From positions 18,320,095 through 18,384,094 of the forward strand of contig JAKSZU010000004.1 of NCBI GenBank assembly GCA_026018925.1: 64,000 bases of DNA. The letters run 5' to 3'. Of this stretch, positions 37,498 to 49,181 are shown piece after piece (position 1 is the first letter of the stretch; every line of letters starts with the position of its first letter). The notes under the pieces are model-generated. The model made no database searches. It was not told where the DNA came from and saw only the letters and a program-made list of their open reading frames with translations. The translations under genes and the position numbers were made by a program. The stretch is from Tupaia tana (Eukaryota > Chordata > Mammalia > Scandentia > Tupaiidae).

Positions 37498-38593
37498 AAG
37501 AATAGATTAGATAATGCATAAAATCAAATCTCAGATGTAGAAGACAAAACCTCTAACCTATAAAAATCACCGAAAAGAAAAAGAAATAACCAAAAAAGAT
37601 GAGAATGATATACAAGAAATATTAGATACCATTAAGCACCCAAACATCCAGATAACTGGTGTCTCAGAAGGGGAAGAAAGTGATAAGGGCATTGATAATC
37701 TATTCTGGAAGAAAACTTCCCAAACCTAGAGAGTCATTCAAACATCCATATCCAAGAAATAAAAAGGACCTCAAATAGAATCAACTCAAGATGATCTTCT
37801 CCAAGACACATTATAGCCAGATTGGTCAAAACTACAGACAAAGACAAGATACTAAAATTGGCAAGAGAGAAACGTAAAGTTACTTACAAATGATATCCCA
37901 TCAGGCTAACATTGGACCTTTCATCAGAAACAATGCAAGCAAGAAAAGAATGGGAAAATATATGCAAATTATATGAAAAACAATTTTAACCAAGAATACT
38001 GTATCTGGCAATATTATCCTTCATATGGGAAGAAAAGATTAAAAAAAATTCTCAGATAAACAAAACTTGAAAGAATTTACCAACGCCAGACCAGCTCTTC
38101 AAGATATTCTGAAGGGAGTGCTATACCAGGAAAACTAAAGACAGACACACAAAAATAAGAGAACAAAAAACCATCAAGAAAATAGCCAACTTCATGGTAG
38201 AAACAAATCCAGAAATATCAATAATAACGTTGAATGTTAACTTCCAGAATTTAAACAGAAAAGATCAGACCACAGTAACACTGCACATTCAATAGAAGAG
38301 AGATTAATTACATGAAAATGAACTGGTGAAATATAATTTTATGACTTTTGACTAAAACATTATGAATTTTTTTCTATGCTTTGTTTTCTAGATTTAATGA
38401 TTTTTGTCTTCTTTTGGACTGTTGATAGGTTCAGCAATTTGCTAATTTTTTTTAATTGAAACATAAACTTTTCTCCCTTCCTGACTCTCTGGAATTGGAA
38501 AATATCTGTCAGTATTCTTATTTTATGGCAAAATGGTTATTTGCATAAGTTCAATAAAATCTGTTCCCTTTCATCAGAAATTGGAAATACTGG

Positions 38594-38864
38594 GAACCAG
38601 CAGTTAGCGTAATGGCTATGTCGCTGGACTCCCACGTAGTCGACCGTGGTTCGCGTCCCGGACCTGGTGGCTTAAAACTCACGCCGGGCGCGTGTGCATG
38701 CGTGCCCAAGATCCCGAGAGGAGAATGGAGGAAAAGGGATTGCGGCGTGACCATCCCCTCTGGTGGGTGATTTCTCGCTTTCTGTCTCTATGTCTCTCTC
38801 TGTCTGTCTGGCGAGCGCACGCACCCTATAGTGAAAACCTCTTCCAAAAAAAGAGAAAAAAAGA
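38594..38864 (+). mobile_element. tRNA-headed SINE
   Basis: Exact 18-bp target duplication 'agaaattggaaatactgg' at 38576-38593 and 38865-38882. Confidence 0.93.
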
Positions 38865-38882
38865 AGAAATTGGAAATACTGG

Positions 38883-39760
38883 TTATTGCCAGGGGTTTGA
38901 CTGGAATGTCATATCTGAAAATATGGCCAGAAAGCTAAGGAACTAAGGTAGTTCTCAAGACAGCCAACAGAAGCTCTTGGAAAGATTGCCTGGTACCATA
39001 AATAGTTCTGCCAGGCAGGTAAGGCTGGAAAAAGAAATGTAATACACTGGAAAGATACATGTGATTAAATGTAATATAAAAAATACAATAATAAAATTTT
39101 TTAAATGAAAAATAAAAATAAAAAAAAAGAATGTCACTTCCTGACAGACCCAAAAAGACTTTCAAGTACAGGTACTTAATGGCACAATCAGAAGGTGAGT
39201 TCCTGATTTAGCTCAGTAGCCTTGGGAGGTTTTTTAAAGAGTCTAATCTGAAGTTTCTCATAAAAGGTTCCAGCAAAGCCAACTAAATCAATTAGTATTC
39301 TTATGGGGTTTTGTGCAAATTACAAACCAAATTGAGATTAAACTTATTTTTTGGCAAGTTGAATAGTTACGTTAACAACTATAATAAGTTAGTTATGCTT
39401 CTCTTTGGTAAAAGGGGGAATGGAGAAAGAAAAAAAAAAAGTTCCAGAAAAAAAATTACAGTGCACTCGTTACTAGATTTTAGTTCTGTCCATATCTGGT
39501 TTTTGAGTTTTTAATATCTACCTATTGTTTGAACAGAACCCTAACCTTTTTCCTGACTTTAAAGTCTTAAGCAAATTTTTCTTAACATTTTTTTGATTTT
39601 GACTTATTAAACCTAAAACTACTTTCTTGAAATTAAAATATATACATAAGAAAAAACATACCTACTTAATGACTGCAGTAAGCTATATAGACTCAGCTAG
39701 GTGCTATCGTTGCAGAAAAACAGACGCCGAGGAATGGAAATGGCACTCAGGAGAGAAAGG
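38883..39760. other. Intergenic, no gene seen
   Basis: AT-rich sequence; no recognisable coding or RNA features. Confidence 0.45.
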
Positions 39761-41130
39761 AGAACTCTCCATGGCTCAGCCACCTTCTTTGAGACAATAG
39801 AGGTCTGCGTGACCGCATGTCCTGACATTTGCTCAGTTCAGAAACCGTGGTGGGCCCCTCTCCTTGCTGGCTCTGAACTTGCTCAGGCTACATGCCCAGA
39901 GCTGGCAGTGCAGGAGGGAGGCGCTGTTTCTCCCAGCTTTCAAGCTGCTCCTTTCCCTTCTTCCTATGTCACTCCACATTCCTGAACCAAGCATCCCTCT
40001 AATGCCAAGCTCTGTGCTGGGTACTGGAGACAGAAAAGGGATGATACACTACTCCCCGGGGCTCAGAATCCAGAATGTTAGAGAGGAGGGTGCCAGTGAA
40101 CAGACCTGGGGCAACTCAACATACACACCCTTCACCTGGAAGACAGCAGCTGAACCCCTCGGGTAAATCCACAACTGTCTGCTTTCCACCTTGAAATCAC
40201 CCTTTCTGGAAATTCACTCATCTCAAACAAATGAAGCTGGTTGATCCCCTGACGTCACCCATCTTCCCTAGCAGAGTGACCTCTGTTCTGTGGCCCGACA
40301 CCCTCTGAAATTCCAGTTGATAGTCTCAGTTTCATAAGCTGCAAGTGCACGATCCCATCAGACTAATGTCTGTGTTCCCAGACAAAACTGGGCCATGCAG
40401 AGAGATGGAATCTGGTGACTGGAGCAGAGAAACATCTAGAAACCTTTATCTTTGAGAACAGATGAGGCTGCTGGGGGTGCTCAGCATGAAAGAAGTAGGA
40501 CCCAGGAATGACCAAGTATTGCCCTCCAAGTGTAGACCTGCCTACACAGCCTGAGGAAGGAGCATGTGATGGAACTGAGTAACTACAAGACGATCTTCTG
40601 GTGAGGGAGTGGGCACCCCATCACGAGAATGGTCTGGACCTGGGAGGTAATTGGGTGTTACTGAGGGACCACCTGCTGGTCACACAGCAGGCTTTGTCCT
40701 ATGGACTTACTGAGCAACCTCTGAGAGCCCTGGCTCCTTGGCCCTCCCAGTCTCCTGCCAGCTCCTTCCTACCTGCTGTTTGTGCCCGTAGAGCCAGTGG
40801 GAGGGAGGGGACAGGAACTGCTAGAGGGCTCTGAGCAGCCACTGCCTGTGCAGGTAGAGCCGGGCTGCCTTGAGCAGAAGCAGCAGCAGGCCCAGCAAGG
40901 AGTCCCCTTGGAGGAGCCCAAGAGGCCAACTGGGAAACTGTATGGGCTCAACACAGAGTTGCTCATGGTGTAGGGAAGGGCTGCTTTCTCCCCTGTCACT
41001 GACCACCCCGATTCCCAAACAGTGCTGGGGGGACTGCCTCACCTACCTGTGGGGAGGGAGAGTATCACTCAGACCTCAGTGTCTGATGGTGATTGACCTT
41101 GGTTGGAGATCCATCCTGGGGAATAGTGAG
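39760..41130. repeat. Segmental duplication unit A, copy 2
   Basis: Collinear with 14250-15620. It carries the intron-1 side, a broken exon 1 and the 5' flank of a CYP4A gene. Confidence 0.8.
40773..40966 (-). pseudogene. CYP4A: CYP4A exon 1, broken duplicate
   Basis: 194 nt against 195 in the intact exon. It starts with an ATG ([13 protein letters not shown]). A one-base deletion near codon 15 shifts the frame into the leucine-rich anchor ([13 protein letters not shown]), and an in-frame TAG then replaces the Arg codon after LLRAL. The donor site GTAGGA remains. No exons 2-12 were found between here and the intact gene, so this is a lone exon relic, not a functional gene. The similarity to CYP4A is unmistakable; its parent paralogue cannot be named. 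Confidence 0.92.
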
Positions 41131-41420
41131 ACAGTGGTGATGACGGCATGCATCTGCCAGGACTTTACCACTTCCTCTCTTGTCTCAGCTCCTGGTCTTC
41201 CTCACCCCTCCCCCTGCCAAACAGCAAGAGTCCTGCCTGTTCCCATCCTGCACTTTGTCACAGCAGGGCGGAGCTAGACCAGAAACCTGGGAGACTAGGA
41301 AATTGAGAAGTTCTTGACTGCAGACTCTGATTTGAGGAGAAGGCCTTCAGTGTAGGACAGCTTGGCTTCACAGGATAAGCAGAGGGCTCCATGGAGGTCA
41401 GTTTATGACACCCAAAGCAC
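41131..41420. other. Intergenic sequence upstream of the exon-1 relic
   Basis: No open frame or repeat recognised. Confidence 0.4.
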
Positions 41421-41650
41421 TGGATTAGCAATGAGTTAGGGACAGGTAGAGAGACAGAGAGAGAGAGAATCACCCTCTATAGGGTCTGGGGACACCACAA
41501 TCACCATCTCCAGTCCTTCAGTCCAGTAGATCTTGGGCACCTAAAGGGCCTGCCTGGCCTGGTTCAGGCTAACAGAGGTGGGCATTTAAACCACAGTTGC
41601 CATGTGGGATCCTTTTCCCTTGAGCACACATTATCACTGTCCCAAGGAAC
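41420..41650 (-). mobile_element. Diverged tRNA-headed SINE
   Basis: 'agagagacagagagagagag', 'accatctccagtccttcag', 'gatcttgggcacc', 'aaaccacagttgcc' keep the inverted SINE order. Confidence 0.5.
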
Positions 41651-41712
41651 CAACCCTGCTGCATTATAAAGCTAGCCCAGAAATAAATAAACTTTAAAAA
41701 AATAAATAAATA

Positions 41713-41950
41713 GGGACCAGCAGATGGCGTAATGGCTACATCGCTGGACTCCCATGTAGTCAACCACGGTTCACATCCCGAACCCGGTGGCTTAAACTCA
41801 CGCCGGGCGCATGTGCATGTGTGCCCAAGATCCCAAGGGGAGAGTGGAGGAGAAGGGATTGCGGCGTGGCCATCCCGACTAGGGGTGATTTCTCACCTTC
41901 TGTCTCTCTTTGTGGCGAGCGCACACACCCTGTAGCAAACATCTCTCCAA
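41713..41950 (+). mobile_element. tRNA-headed SINE
   Basis: 'gggaccagcagatggcgtaa' through 'accctgtagcaaacatctc'. Its A tail has turned into a GAAA/GGAA microsatellite. Confidence 0.88.
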
Positions 41951-42039
41951 AAGAAAGAGAAAGAAAGAGAGAAAGGAAGGAAGGAAGGAAGGAAGGAAGG
42001 AAGGAAGGAAGGAAGGAAGGAAGGAAAGAGAACGAAAAA

Positions 42040-42094
<55 letters not shown>

Positions 42095-42145
42095 GAAGGA
42101 AGAAAGAAAGAAAGAAAGACGAAAAAAGAAGAAAGAGAAAGAAAT
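41951..42145 (+). repeat. (GGAA)n/(GAAA)n microsatellite grown from a SINE tail
   Basis: Pure purine run: GAAA units, then about twelve GGAA units, then GAAA units. It generates spurious long open frames on both strands. Confidence 0.9.
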
Positions 42146-42359
42146 CATGGTGAAAAATAAAAATGATGTGAAGATAGAAGCAGAATGATTTGAAGATGCT
42201 GCAAAATTCAAATATGGAGGAAGGGTCCAGAAGCCTAGCAAAGCAATGGAGTCTCCTTATAGCCCTGGAAGTTGTGTGGCCCTTCGACATCTTGGTTCTG
42301 TCCTAAGGAAACCCATTTATTTCTGACCTCCAGAAGCAAAAGATAATTTGTTTCTGTCA

Positions 42360-42850
42360 CTTAAAGCCATTAATGTATTTAATGAGTGCTTAACCATATT
42401 CTGAGCAAAGCACTGTTTATGTTTTCTTTCACAACAATCCTATAAGGCAGTTTTTTAAAAATTAATTCCCAAGACCAGCAGATGGTGTAATGGCTACATC
42501 AATGGACTCCCACATGGCTGACCGTGGCTTAAGTCCTGGACCCTGTGACTTAAAATTCACACCAGGCGTGTTGTGCATGTGTGCCCAAAATTCCAAAAGG
42601 AGATTAGAGAATGGATTGCAGTGTGGCCATCCCCCTTGGGGGAGTGATTTCTCACTTTCTTTCTCTCTGTCTCTCTGTATCTCCCCAGAGAATGTATGTG
42701 CCCTATAGCAGAAAAAAAAAAAAAAAAAAAAACTCTTAAAAAACTTAATTCCCACCCTATTTTTGATAAAATAAGGCACAGATTGGGAATCTACCTGTCC
42801 AGGATCCTCCAGTTGTATGATGTAGGACCTGGATCCCAACCCAGCTTTTC
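42360..42850 (+). repeat. MIR split by a SINE
   Basis: 'atttaatgagtgcttaacca' and 'caacaatcctataaggcag' precede the SINE at 42472-42744. 'aataaggcacagattggg' and 'gacctggatcccaacccag' follow it, in MIR order. Confidence 0.65.
42472..42744 (+). mobile_element. tRNA-headed SINE inserted in MIR
   Basis: Target duplication 'ttaattccca' at 42462-42471 and 42745-42754. Confidence 0.88.
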
Positions 42851-43099
42851 TGGCTCCAGAGAGTTCCTGTTAACCATTCGTGTAAAGAAGGTGATACCTT
42901 GGTAGTCTCCAGTCCATATGGCAGCCCTAAATGTTCAAGAGGGCAATTTTTATTGCTGCGTTTTATCCATTGTCTCCAAGAAGTGAGAACCTGGTTCAGA
43001 TCATCAATGGCACATAATGGCATAAATGCAAGCTTCCTAACTACCTAAGAGAAAGCATATGGCAGATGGTGTGTCTCACATTCTCTTCATTCTCAATGA

Positions 43100-43740
43100 G
43101 AATTATGTATGTGGAGAATTTTTAAAGATATCTGTGATCTAGACCATTTTGTTGCTAATAACAGAAAATGCCTGAGTCTGAGTAATTGAAGAAAATGGAG
43201 ATTTTTCAGCTCACAATTTGGAAATTTAAGGACCAAGGGCCCGTTCCTATAGGGGTCTTGCAGAGTCCCAGGAATGTTATCACAACCATCAGAGTCTCTA
43301 TGTCTTAGTTTTCTCTCTTGTTATTAATACAAACCCACCAGAATTCAGCCGATGGGCCCCACCTTAATCACCTCATCACTTCCTACTGTTTCTACTCTTT
43401 TTTTTAAAAAAAAATTATTTATTTATTTTTATTTATTAGTATTATTATTATTTTAATTTGATATTGGCATGTGCGCTCACCAGAGAGAGAGAGCAAGAGA
43501 GAGAGAGAAGGAAAGTGAGAAAGCTAGCCCCCAGGTCTGGGACTCGAACCATAGTAGGCCATGAGGGAGTCCAGCACCTTAACCACCATGCCACCTGCTG
43601 GCCCTAACTTAATGTTTCTACTCTTAACACCATGAGGTTGTTACCTTTTTCTTCGTATCTTTACAATGAACCTCAACAAGTGAGTTGGGGGGACACAAAC
43701 CACAGCAATAAGTAAAGCTTATAGGAAGGTAAAAAGAAGC
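43100..43740. repeat. Old unclassified repeat, split by a short SINE
   Basis: Ancient dispersed-repeat-like phrases ('cagctcacaatttgg', 'ccaccttaatcacctcatc'). A short-form SINE interrupts it with duplication 'tgtttctactctt'. Confidence 0.45.
43401..43612 (-). mobile_element. Short-form tRNA-headed SINE
   Basis: Target duplication 'tgtttctactctt' on both sides (about 43388 and 43614). Inverted GAGA tract and 'ccaccatgccacctgctggc'. Confidence 0.85.
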
Positions 43741-43750
43741 AGCAAAGATG

Positions 43751-44016
43751 GGACCAGCAGACAGCATAATGGTTATGTCACTGGACTCCCACGTGACTGA
43801 CTGTGGTTTGAGTCCTGGATTCGGCAGCTTAAACCTCATGCCAGGAGGGTGTGCATGCACGCCCGCCCAAGATCCAGAGAGGAGACTGGAGAAGGGATTG
43901 CAGCGTGGCCATCCCCCTGGGGGGGGGGGGGGGCATGATCTTTTGTTTTCTGTCTCTGTCTCTCTGGCAAGCACACATGCCCTATGGCAAAAATGTCACT
44001 TCAAAAATAATAATAA
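43751..44016 (+). mobile_element. tRNA-headed SINE with a G run
   Basis: Target duplication 'aaaagaagcagcaaaga' on both sides (about 43733 and 44017). The body's 'ccccctgggg' has expanded to a run of about 14 G at 43919-43933. Confidence 0.88.
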
Positions 44017-44049
44017 TAAAAGAAGCAGCAAAGAAATAAACAGTAAAAT

Positions 44050-44260
44050 CAGGGCCCAGACAGTGGTAAATCATGAGACTGAGGGAGGCAATCCCACATG
44101 GGAGAGTTCAGATTTGAGTCTGGAGGATTCTTAAGTTCCCTGGGCACATGTGTGGTAGTGATCCAGGGTAGGCTAAACATTAGGGTTGGACAATGGCATC
44201 AAGACATTATGGGGGTACTTTCTCTCTGTCCATCTCTCTCACCTATGGAAGAATTTTTTT
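44050..44260 (+). mobile_element. Diverged SINE
   Basis: 'gggcccagacagtggtaaat', 'ttcagatttgagtctgg', pyrimidine tract and T/A-rich end. Confidence 0.45.
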
Positions 44261-44557
44261 TTTAATGTAGAGGATGAGCTGAATGCTTGGAAAACTGTGC
44301 TTGGCATCATCTAGATGTGTTGATAAATAAATCTCTTTCCCTTTCATTTGGTATCCAGACACCTCAACCCATGACTCTCAGAATATAACAGTATTCTATG
44401 TCCTCATGTTCCCACAATATGGCACAGAGGACTGTGCCCATCGGTGTCAAATAAGTGCTTACTGGCTTGATGGATGAGTGAGGAAGGGAACAAGTAAAAC
44501 ATTGGAAGGGTAGATCATCTCAAACAGACTAAGTCCACTTTTGGTGCCATTTTTATT

Positions 44558-44809
44558 TTTCAGAGAGAGAGATTTTTGCTATAGAGCGTGTGCTCTCGCC
44601 GGAGAGACAGAGAGACAGAAAGTGAGAAACCAGTCCCCCCCCCCAGGGGAGATGGCCATGGCGCAATCCCTTCTCCATTCTCCTCTTGGGATTTGGGACA
44701 TGCATATACATTCGCCTGGCATGAGTCTTAAGCCACTGGGTCTGGTACTCGAACCACGGTCGACTCCGTGAGAGTCCAGCAACGTAACTATTAAGGCATC
44801 TGCTGGTCA
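44558..44809 (-). mobile_element. tRNA-headed SINE
   Basis: Flanked by 'gtgccatttttatt'/'gtgccatttttagg'. Inverted head ends 'ctgctggtc'. Confidence 0.85.
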
Positions 44810-45190
44810 CTCAGTGCCATTTTTAGGAAAGGAAATTGATCTTTTTGTTGTTGATGCTTTCTAGTTCAGTGTACAGGCAAAACAAAGGCACAGGACAGTG
44901 GGGCCCATCCTCATGGTGGTGGCTTGAAGCAGCTGCTGTGCAGGGAGACTTGATTTCTGTTTGGCTGGTTTGAGTTTATGCTGATGCAATTGTACATATC
45001 TTCTTTCCTTTCATCTTGTACAACAACCGAGAACAAACCTCTAAAGTCTAATGTTTGCTTGCTTTTCCCATCTGAAGGGAGGCATAGGATTATCATGTTG
45101 ATTTTTGCCTAGGGACATTGTGTATCATCGCTTCTTGCCTGCAATGAGGGTCAGAGTTCACTGTGAGAAAGTGAAAAGTGAGGTTTTCTT

Positions 45191-45442
45191 TTTTTAGAGA
45201 GGATTTTGCTATAGGGCACGTGCACTCGCCAGAAAGACAGAGACAGAGAGACAGAAAGCGAGAAATCACCCCCCAAGGGAGGATGGCTACGCTGCAATTC
45301 CTTCTCCTCCATTTTCCTCTCAGGATCTTGGACATGCACAACACGCGCCTGGTGTGAGTTTAAGCTGCTGGGTCCGGGACTCGAACCGCGGTCAACTACA
45401 CGGGAGTCCAGCGACATAGCCATTATGCCAACTGCTGGTCCC
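45191..45442 (-). mobile_element. tRNA-headed SINE
   Basis: Exact 16-bp duplication 'aaagtgaggttttctt' at 45175-45190 and 45443-45458. The paralogous site at 56935 has no SINE, so the insertion postdates the duplication. Confidence 0.93.
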
Positions 45443-46020
45443 AAAGTGAGGTTTTCTTCACCAGCACCCTATACACAGGGCTGGCATGCAATAAGGCCTC
45501 AAACTATTTCTTCTTTCTATTTACATCATGATTAATGTTTGCAGAACACCATCACAGCTTCTCTTCAATTTCTCAGATGTCATTAACTTTATTTCATAGA
45601 CCAGGGATTTTTTTTAGCTTTGCGATTATGTAGAATCAATTTGTTACTTAATAAAACATTATATTATGTATGTATATTTGCTATATTTTTATTGATTGGT
45701 TGATAGATTCATTTCTACAGTATTGCAAAACTGTACAAACACACAAAAATGTACACACATTTTTTTTTTGTCCTGACAGACAACTCTTAGGAGGATTTTG
45801 AATGTGTGGACTAGTGTTTTGAAACAGTTCAATTAAGCAGAGAATCCCAAAAAATAATACCTGAGGAGTCTCCAAAAGTTCACAAAAAATGTATATTATG
45901 AAAAAAATTATGCATGGATTTCAAAAAATTTTACACAAAAATAAGCTCATTACTTTAATGCCATTTTCCATGAACTTTTGAAGTCCTCTTGTACATCTAC
46001 TTTAATATCTAATCATAGCT

Positions 46021-46120
46021 CGGGGATCAGCAGGTGGCGTGGTGGTTAAGGCGCTGGATATTCCCACATGGCTGACCATGGTTCGAGTCCCAGACCTGGT
46101 GGCTTGCTTTCTCACTTCAT

Positions 46121-46179
<59 letters not shown>

Positions 46180-46238
46180 CTCTCTCTGGTCAAATTAAAA
46201 TAAATGAATTACTAAAATTAAATAAATAATTTTTTTAA
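46021..46238 (+). mobile_element. Short-form tRNA-headed SINE, well preserved
   Basis: 'ggggatcagcaggtggcgtg' 'gtggttaaggcgctgg', B-box-like 'ggttcgagtccc', (CT)n at 46126-46176, 'ctctggtcaaattaaaat'. Target duplication 'atctaatc(a/g)tagct'. Confidence 0.9.
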
Positions 46239-46599
46239 AAAATCTAATCGTAGCTTAAAATATCAGAGTATATAGTCACTTGTCACTTATCAACACAACC
46301 TATGTTGTCTGATGTCAGGCCATGGCTTTTCCCTTACTGTGGTTTGTTGGTCTGAGAGCCATCCTTTCTGACTCCAGTGTGCATTCTCTGATTCCCACTG
46401 GTTCCTTTAAATGGAGTCATAGCAACCTAAGTGAAGCAATGGAGTACATAATCCTTCTAAACTTCCCCAGCCCCCCACCCTTGTAGACCAGGGATGTTCA
46501 CTGAGTTGTTCAAGATCACAAAGCAAGTATGTGTCAAAGTCAGGACCTTCATCTCAATTTCTTGCTCCCAGGTTTGCTCATCTCTGGTTCTCCTTGATT

Positions 46600-46690
46600 T
46601 AGTATAATACTTGTGATGGGCTGGGCATAGACCCAAGTGCCTTTAGATATTACCTTCCTTCATCCTTACAATATTCTGTTACAGAGCGCA
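46600..46690 (+). repeat. MIR fragment shared by both duplicated blocks
   Basis: 'caagtgcctttagatattac', 'cttccttcatccttacaat' match 57235-57300 ('ggagctaagcgcctttac'). Present before the duplication. Confidence 0.55.
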
Positions 46691-46699
46691 CACCACCCT

Positions 46700-48300
46700 C
46701 CAGACAATCTATTCAATCTCACTTGGGTGACTATCCCATCACAGGACTGCTCCTGAATGATACCACAATTTCTTCCATGCCAGAGCCTTTGGGCTTGCTG
46801 TTCCCTGCATCAGGAATTCTCTTCCTTTACTCTGCACACAGTCAGATCTTAATCCTTTGACCCTTACCTTAAATGTCATCTCCAACAAGAAGCCCTCCCC
46901 AATCACTTTAATAAGCAAGTCCACCCTGTTAGTCTCTCTCTTTATCATCATACTTATTTCTTCCTGAGAACTTAGTCTTCTATTATTTTTCTTGCTTACA
47001 TGTCCTCTTTCCATCTTCCCCATAGAATGAAAGGGGAAGACCATGTCTAATTCCCCAAGAGGTCAAGAACAGAGCCCTGCACACATAGGCTCTCAGTAAA
47101 AATGTGCTGAATAACAGCAGGGGTGGCATCGAGGTGACTGCGCACGACATGCAATAGAAAGCTTTCCATTGAGAAGAAGCTCTTTCCGGCTGCAGTGCAG
47201 ATAGAGAGCTGGTGGCAAGGGATAGTGGAAATACATTGTCCAGTTTAGGGTCATTGTGCCAAACCAGAAGGGGACAAGGTGGCTCAGATGCGGAGCAGTG
47301 GCTGCAGGGCAGGACAGGGCACTGAGACCAGGAATGTTTAAGACAGAGGGTTCAGGAGGTGTGAAGGAAGCACCCAGGGTCTGCTTACACCTCCTGCTAA
47401 CTTTCTCAGGGACTTTGAGCCTGTCTGTTAACATAGTTCCTGAATTGCCCTGGCCTTCTTTCATCATGTTGGACCCAGCAAATGGTGAGCCTGGACAAAA
47501 TGCTGTCCTGAACCCACTGGTTTCCGTATGCCCAGCCACTCTGGTTTGGGCAGTTCATTGGCTTCCTGAACCTCAGTGAAAACCAGACTATAGCAAGCTA
47601 TGTACAGTTACGGAGTGAGGCGCTCCTGGGAGAGGGTGAGGCTTCCAGAGAGCAAAGGGCCAAGGCATGGTGTGAGGAGGAGACTTGGGCCCGTGCCCTC
47701 TAGCCTGGACAGCTGAAGTTCCTCTGAGTGTTCAAGTCTTCTCTGGGAAGATGCAGTTCCCAATGGACCCAATCTTCTCCTTCTTCTGCATACCCAAGGC
47801 CCCAGATATGTATAACTTCTTCTCTGGTGGGTTGGTGAGTGAGCACCTGCCTTTTCTGCCCTTCTCCTCCTAGACCTTTGGTACTGGGTGACTGAGGTCT
47901 TTCCCTGCCCATTTAGTCAGTGGTCCCATCGACTAGACTGTCTGGCCTTCGTGTCCCACCCTATATTTATATTAAGTATAAGAAGATATCATGGATGTCC
48001 AGCTGAAAGGGGGTAGATCGTAACGATTAATGTGTCAATTTGACTGGGCTACCATACCCAGACATTCAGTGAAATCCTGGGTCAGATGTTGCTGTGAAGA
48101 GACTTTGTAGTTGTGCTTAATACTTTCAATCAGTAGCTGTCACATCAAGGAGATCATCCCAGATATTTCATGGGGACCAATCAAATCAGTACAAGGCCCT
48201 GAGGGCAAAACTCCAGGAGCTGAAAAATGGGAGAAAAAGATTTGCCCATAAAGCTCCTGTAGCACCTTGGGTTGATTTGGTTTTGTTTTAGTTGTTTTTT
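46700..48300. other. Intergenic part of unit B copy 2, no gene seen
   Basis: Short open frames (for example 47685-47873) match nothing I recognise and lack splice or coding signals. 48010-48200 ('attaatgtgtcaatttgactgg') looks like an old dispersed repeat of unclear class. Confidence 0.45.
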
Positions 48301-49013
48301 TGTTTTGTTTTGTTTTTTTTTAATTTTTATTTTACAATAGAGAGTTCACATGAGAGAGAGAGAGAGTGAGAGACAACCACCTCATCAGCATCTCTTCCTG
48401 CTGTGATCCCCCTTCCTGGCTTTTCAGGTCATCGGGATCGTGGGCACACTCCCATATACCCAGCAGTTTGAAGCTGACTCGTATCCAAACTGATAGTTGG
48501 CCATGTGGCCTCCAGTACTGCAATTCAGCTTGCTACAGACTGTGCCGCCAGGCTGGGTCAACACCTTGGTATTTACCAGAGAAACCCATTGCAGGTATCA
48601 GACCTCCAGAATGTTGAGATTGTAGTTTGTGTTGTTTTAGTTCACTAAGGATGTGGCAGTTTATTACAGCAGCAATGGAGAGCGCGGACAGGACAGGACA
48701 GACACACAGGCAGAAAGGCAAAGGGAGGGAACAGACAGGCTGGAGGGCGGGCAGTGATCAGGAGGGAGGTGGACAGGCAGAGATGCAGGCAGGGAGGGGT
48801 TAGGGGACAAGCATGTAGAAAGCCTGAAGAAAGGTGAGAGAGTGCAGGACAGACAGACAGAAGGACAGGGGACATGAGAGCAAGCAGGTGGGAAGATGGG
48901 CAGATGGACAGGGACAGGAAGGATGTGGGCAGAAAGGCAGGGGACCAGAGCAGGGGACAAGAAGACCAGTGGCCAACAGGAGGCCTCAAAGCCTGTCTTT
49001 CTCCCGATCAGGG

Positions 49014-49181
49014 TGAGCTGAGCTTCCTGAGACGCAGGTGGATCTCATTGCTGGACTTCAACATGATACGTGCTATTGGGATGGGGACCCGGAGGGGTCT
49101 GGCAGCAGCTCAAAGCAGAGCAGGGTCAGGGCCATGGCCACTTTCAGCTCATTCATGTCAAATTGTTTCCCAGTGCAGTTC
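49014..49181 (-). pseudogene. CYP4A: CYP4A exon 12, broken duplicate (unit B copy 2)
   Basis: 168 nt against 169 in the intact exon. It reads [20 protein letters not shown], then [10 protein letters not shown], before a one-base deletion shifts the frame. Downstream, out of frame, [10 protein letters not shown] and EIHLRLRKL are still visible. The heme-loop Ile is Thr, and the stop codon equivalent is changed (TCA). The acceptor cag is kept. No exon 11 accompanies it: the flanking intron matches intron 11 of the intact gene only as far as about 50520. A relic, not an active gene. Confidence 0.92.

Larger units (their letters stand above)
36190..38330 (+). mobile_element. L1 5' half (5' UTR, broken ORF1, ORF2 start), plus strand
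   Basis: The 5' UTR (36190-36600) resembles 54780-55060. ORF1 follows with stops and frameshifts (NELQEVRK-like coiled coil, then HPNIQITGVSEGEES and GIDNLFW). The ORF1-ORF2 spacer and ORF2 start lie at 38130-38320, where the similarity ends. Two SINEs interrupt ORF1. It lies head to head with the HAL1-like element. Confidence 0.8.

Noticed and set aside
41088..41105. Nuclear-receptor half-site (tgaccttgg) upstream of the broken exon 1
   Set aside because: A single half-site match is weak evidence. The corresponding site in the intact gene is altered and no full DR1 element was found.
41760..42290. Long phenylalanine/serine or lysine/glutamate-rich open frames
   Set aside because: They are artefacts of the GAAA/GGAA microsatellite on either strand.
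47093..47912. Possible small gene
   Set aside because: Several overlapping frames of 60-150 aa on both strands with no recognisable motif, splice pattern or conservation in the paralogous block, where this part is missing.
48645..48989. Proline/leucine-rich 114-aa frame on the minus strand, also near 609-980 and 58931-59194
   Set aside because: It is antisense to nothing functional: the three frames are the purine-rich GACAGGCAG-type 3' UTR region of the three CYP4A 3' ends, read by chance, and they differ between copies.
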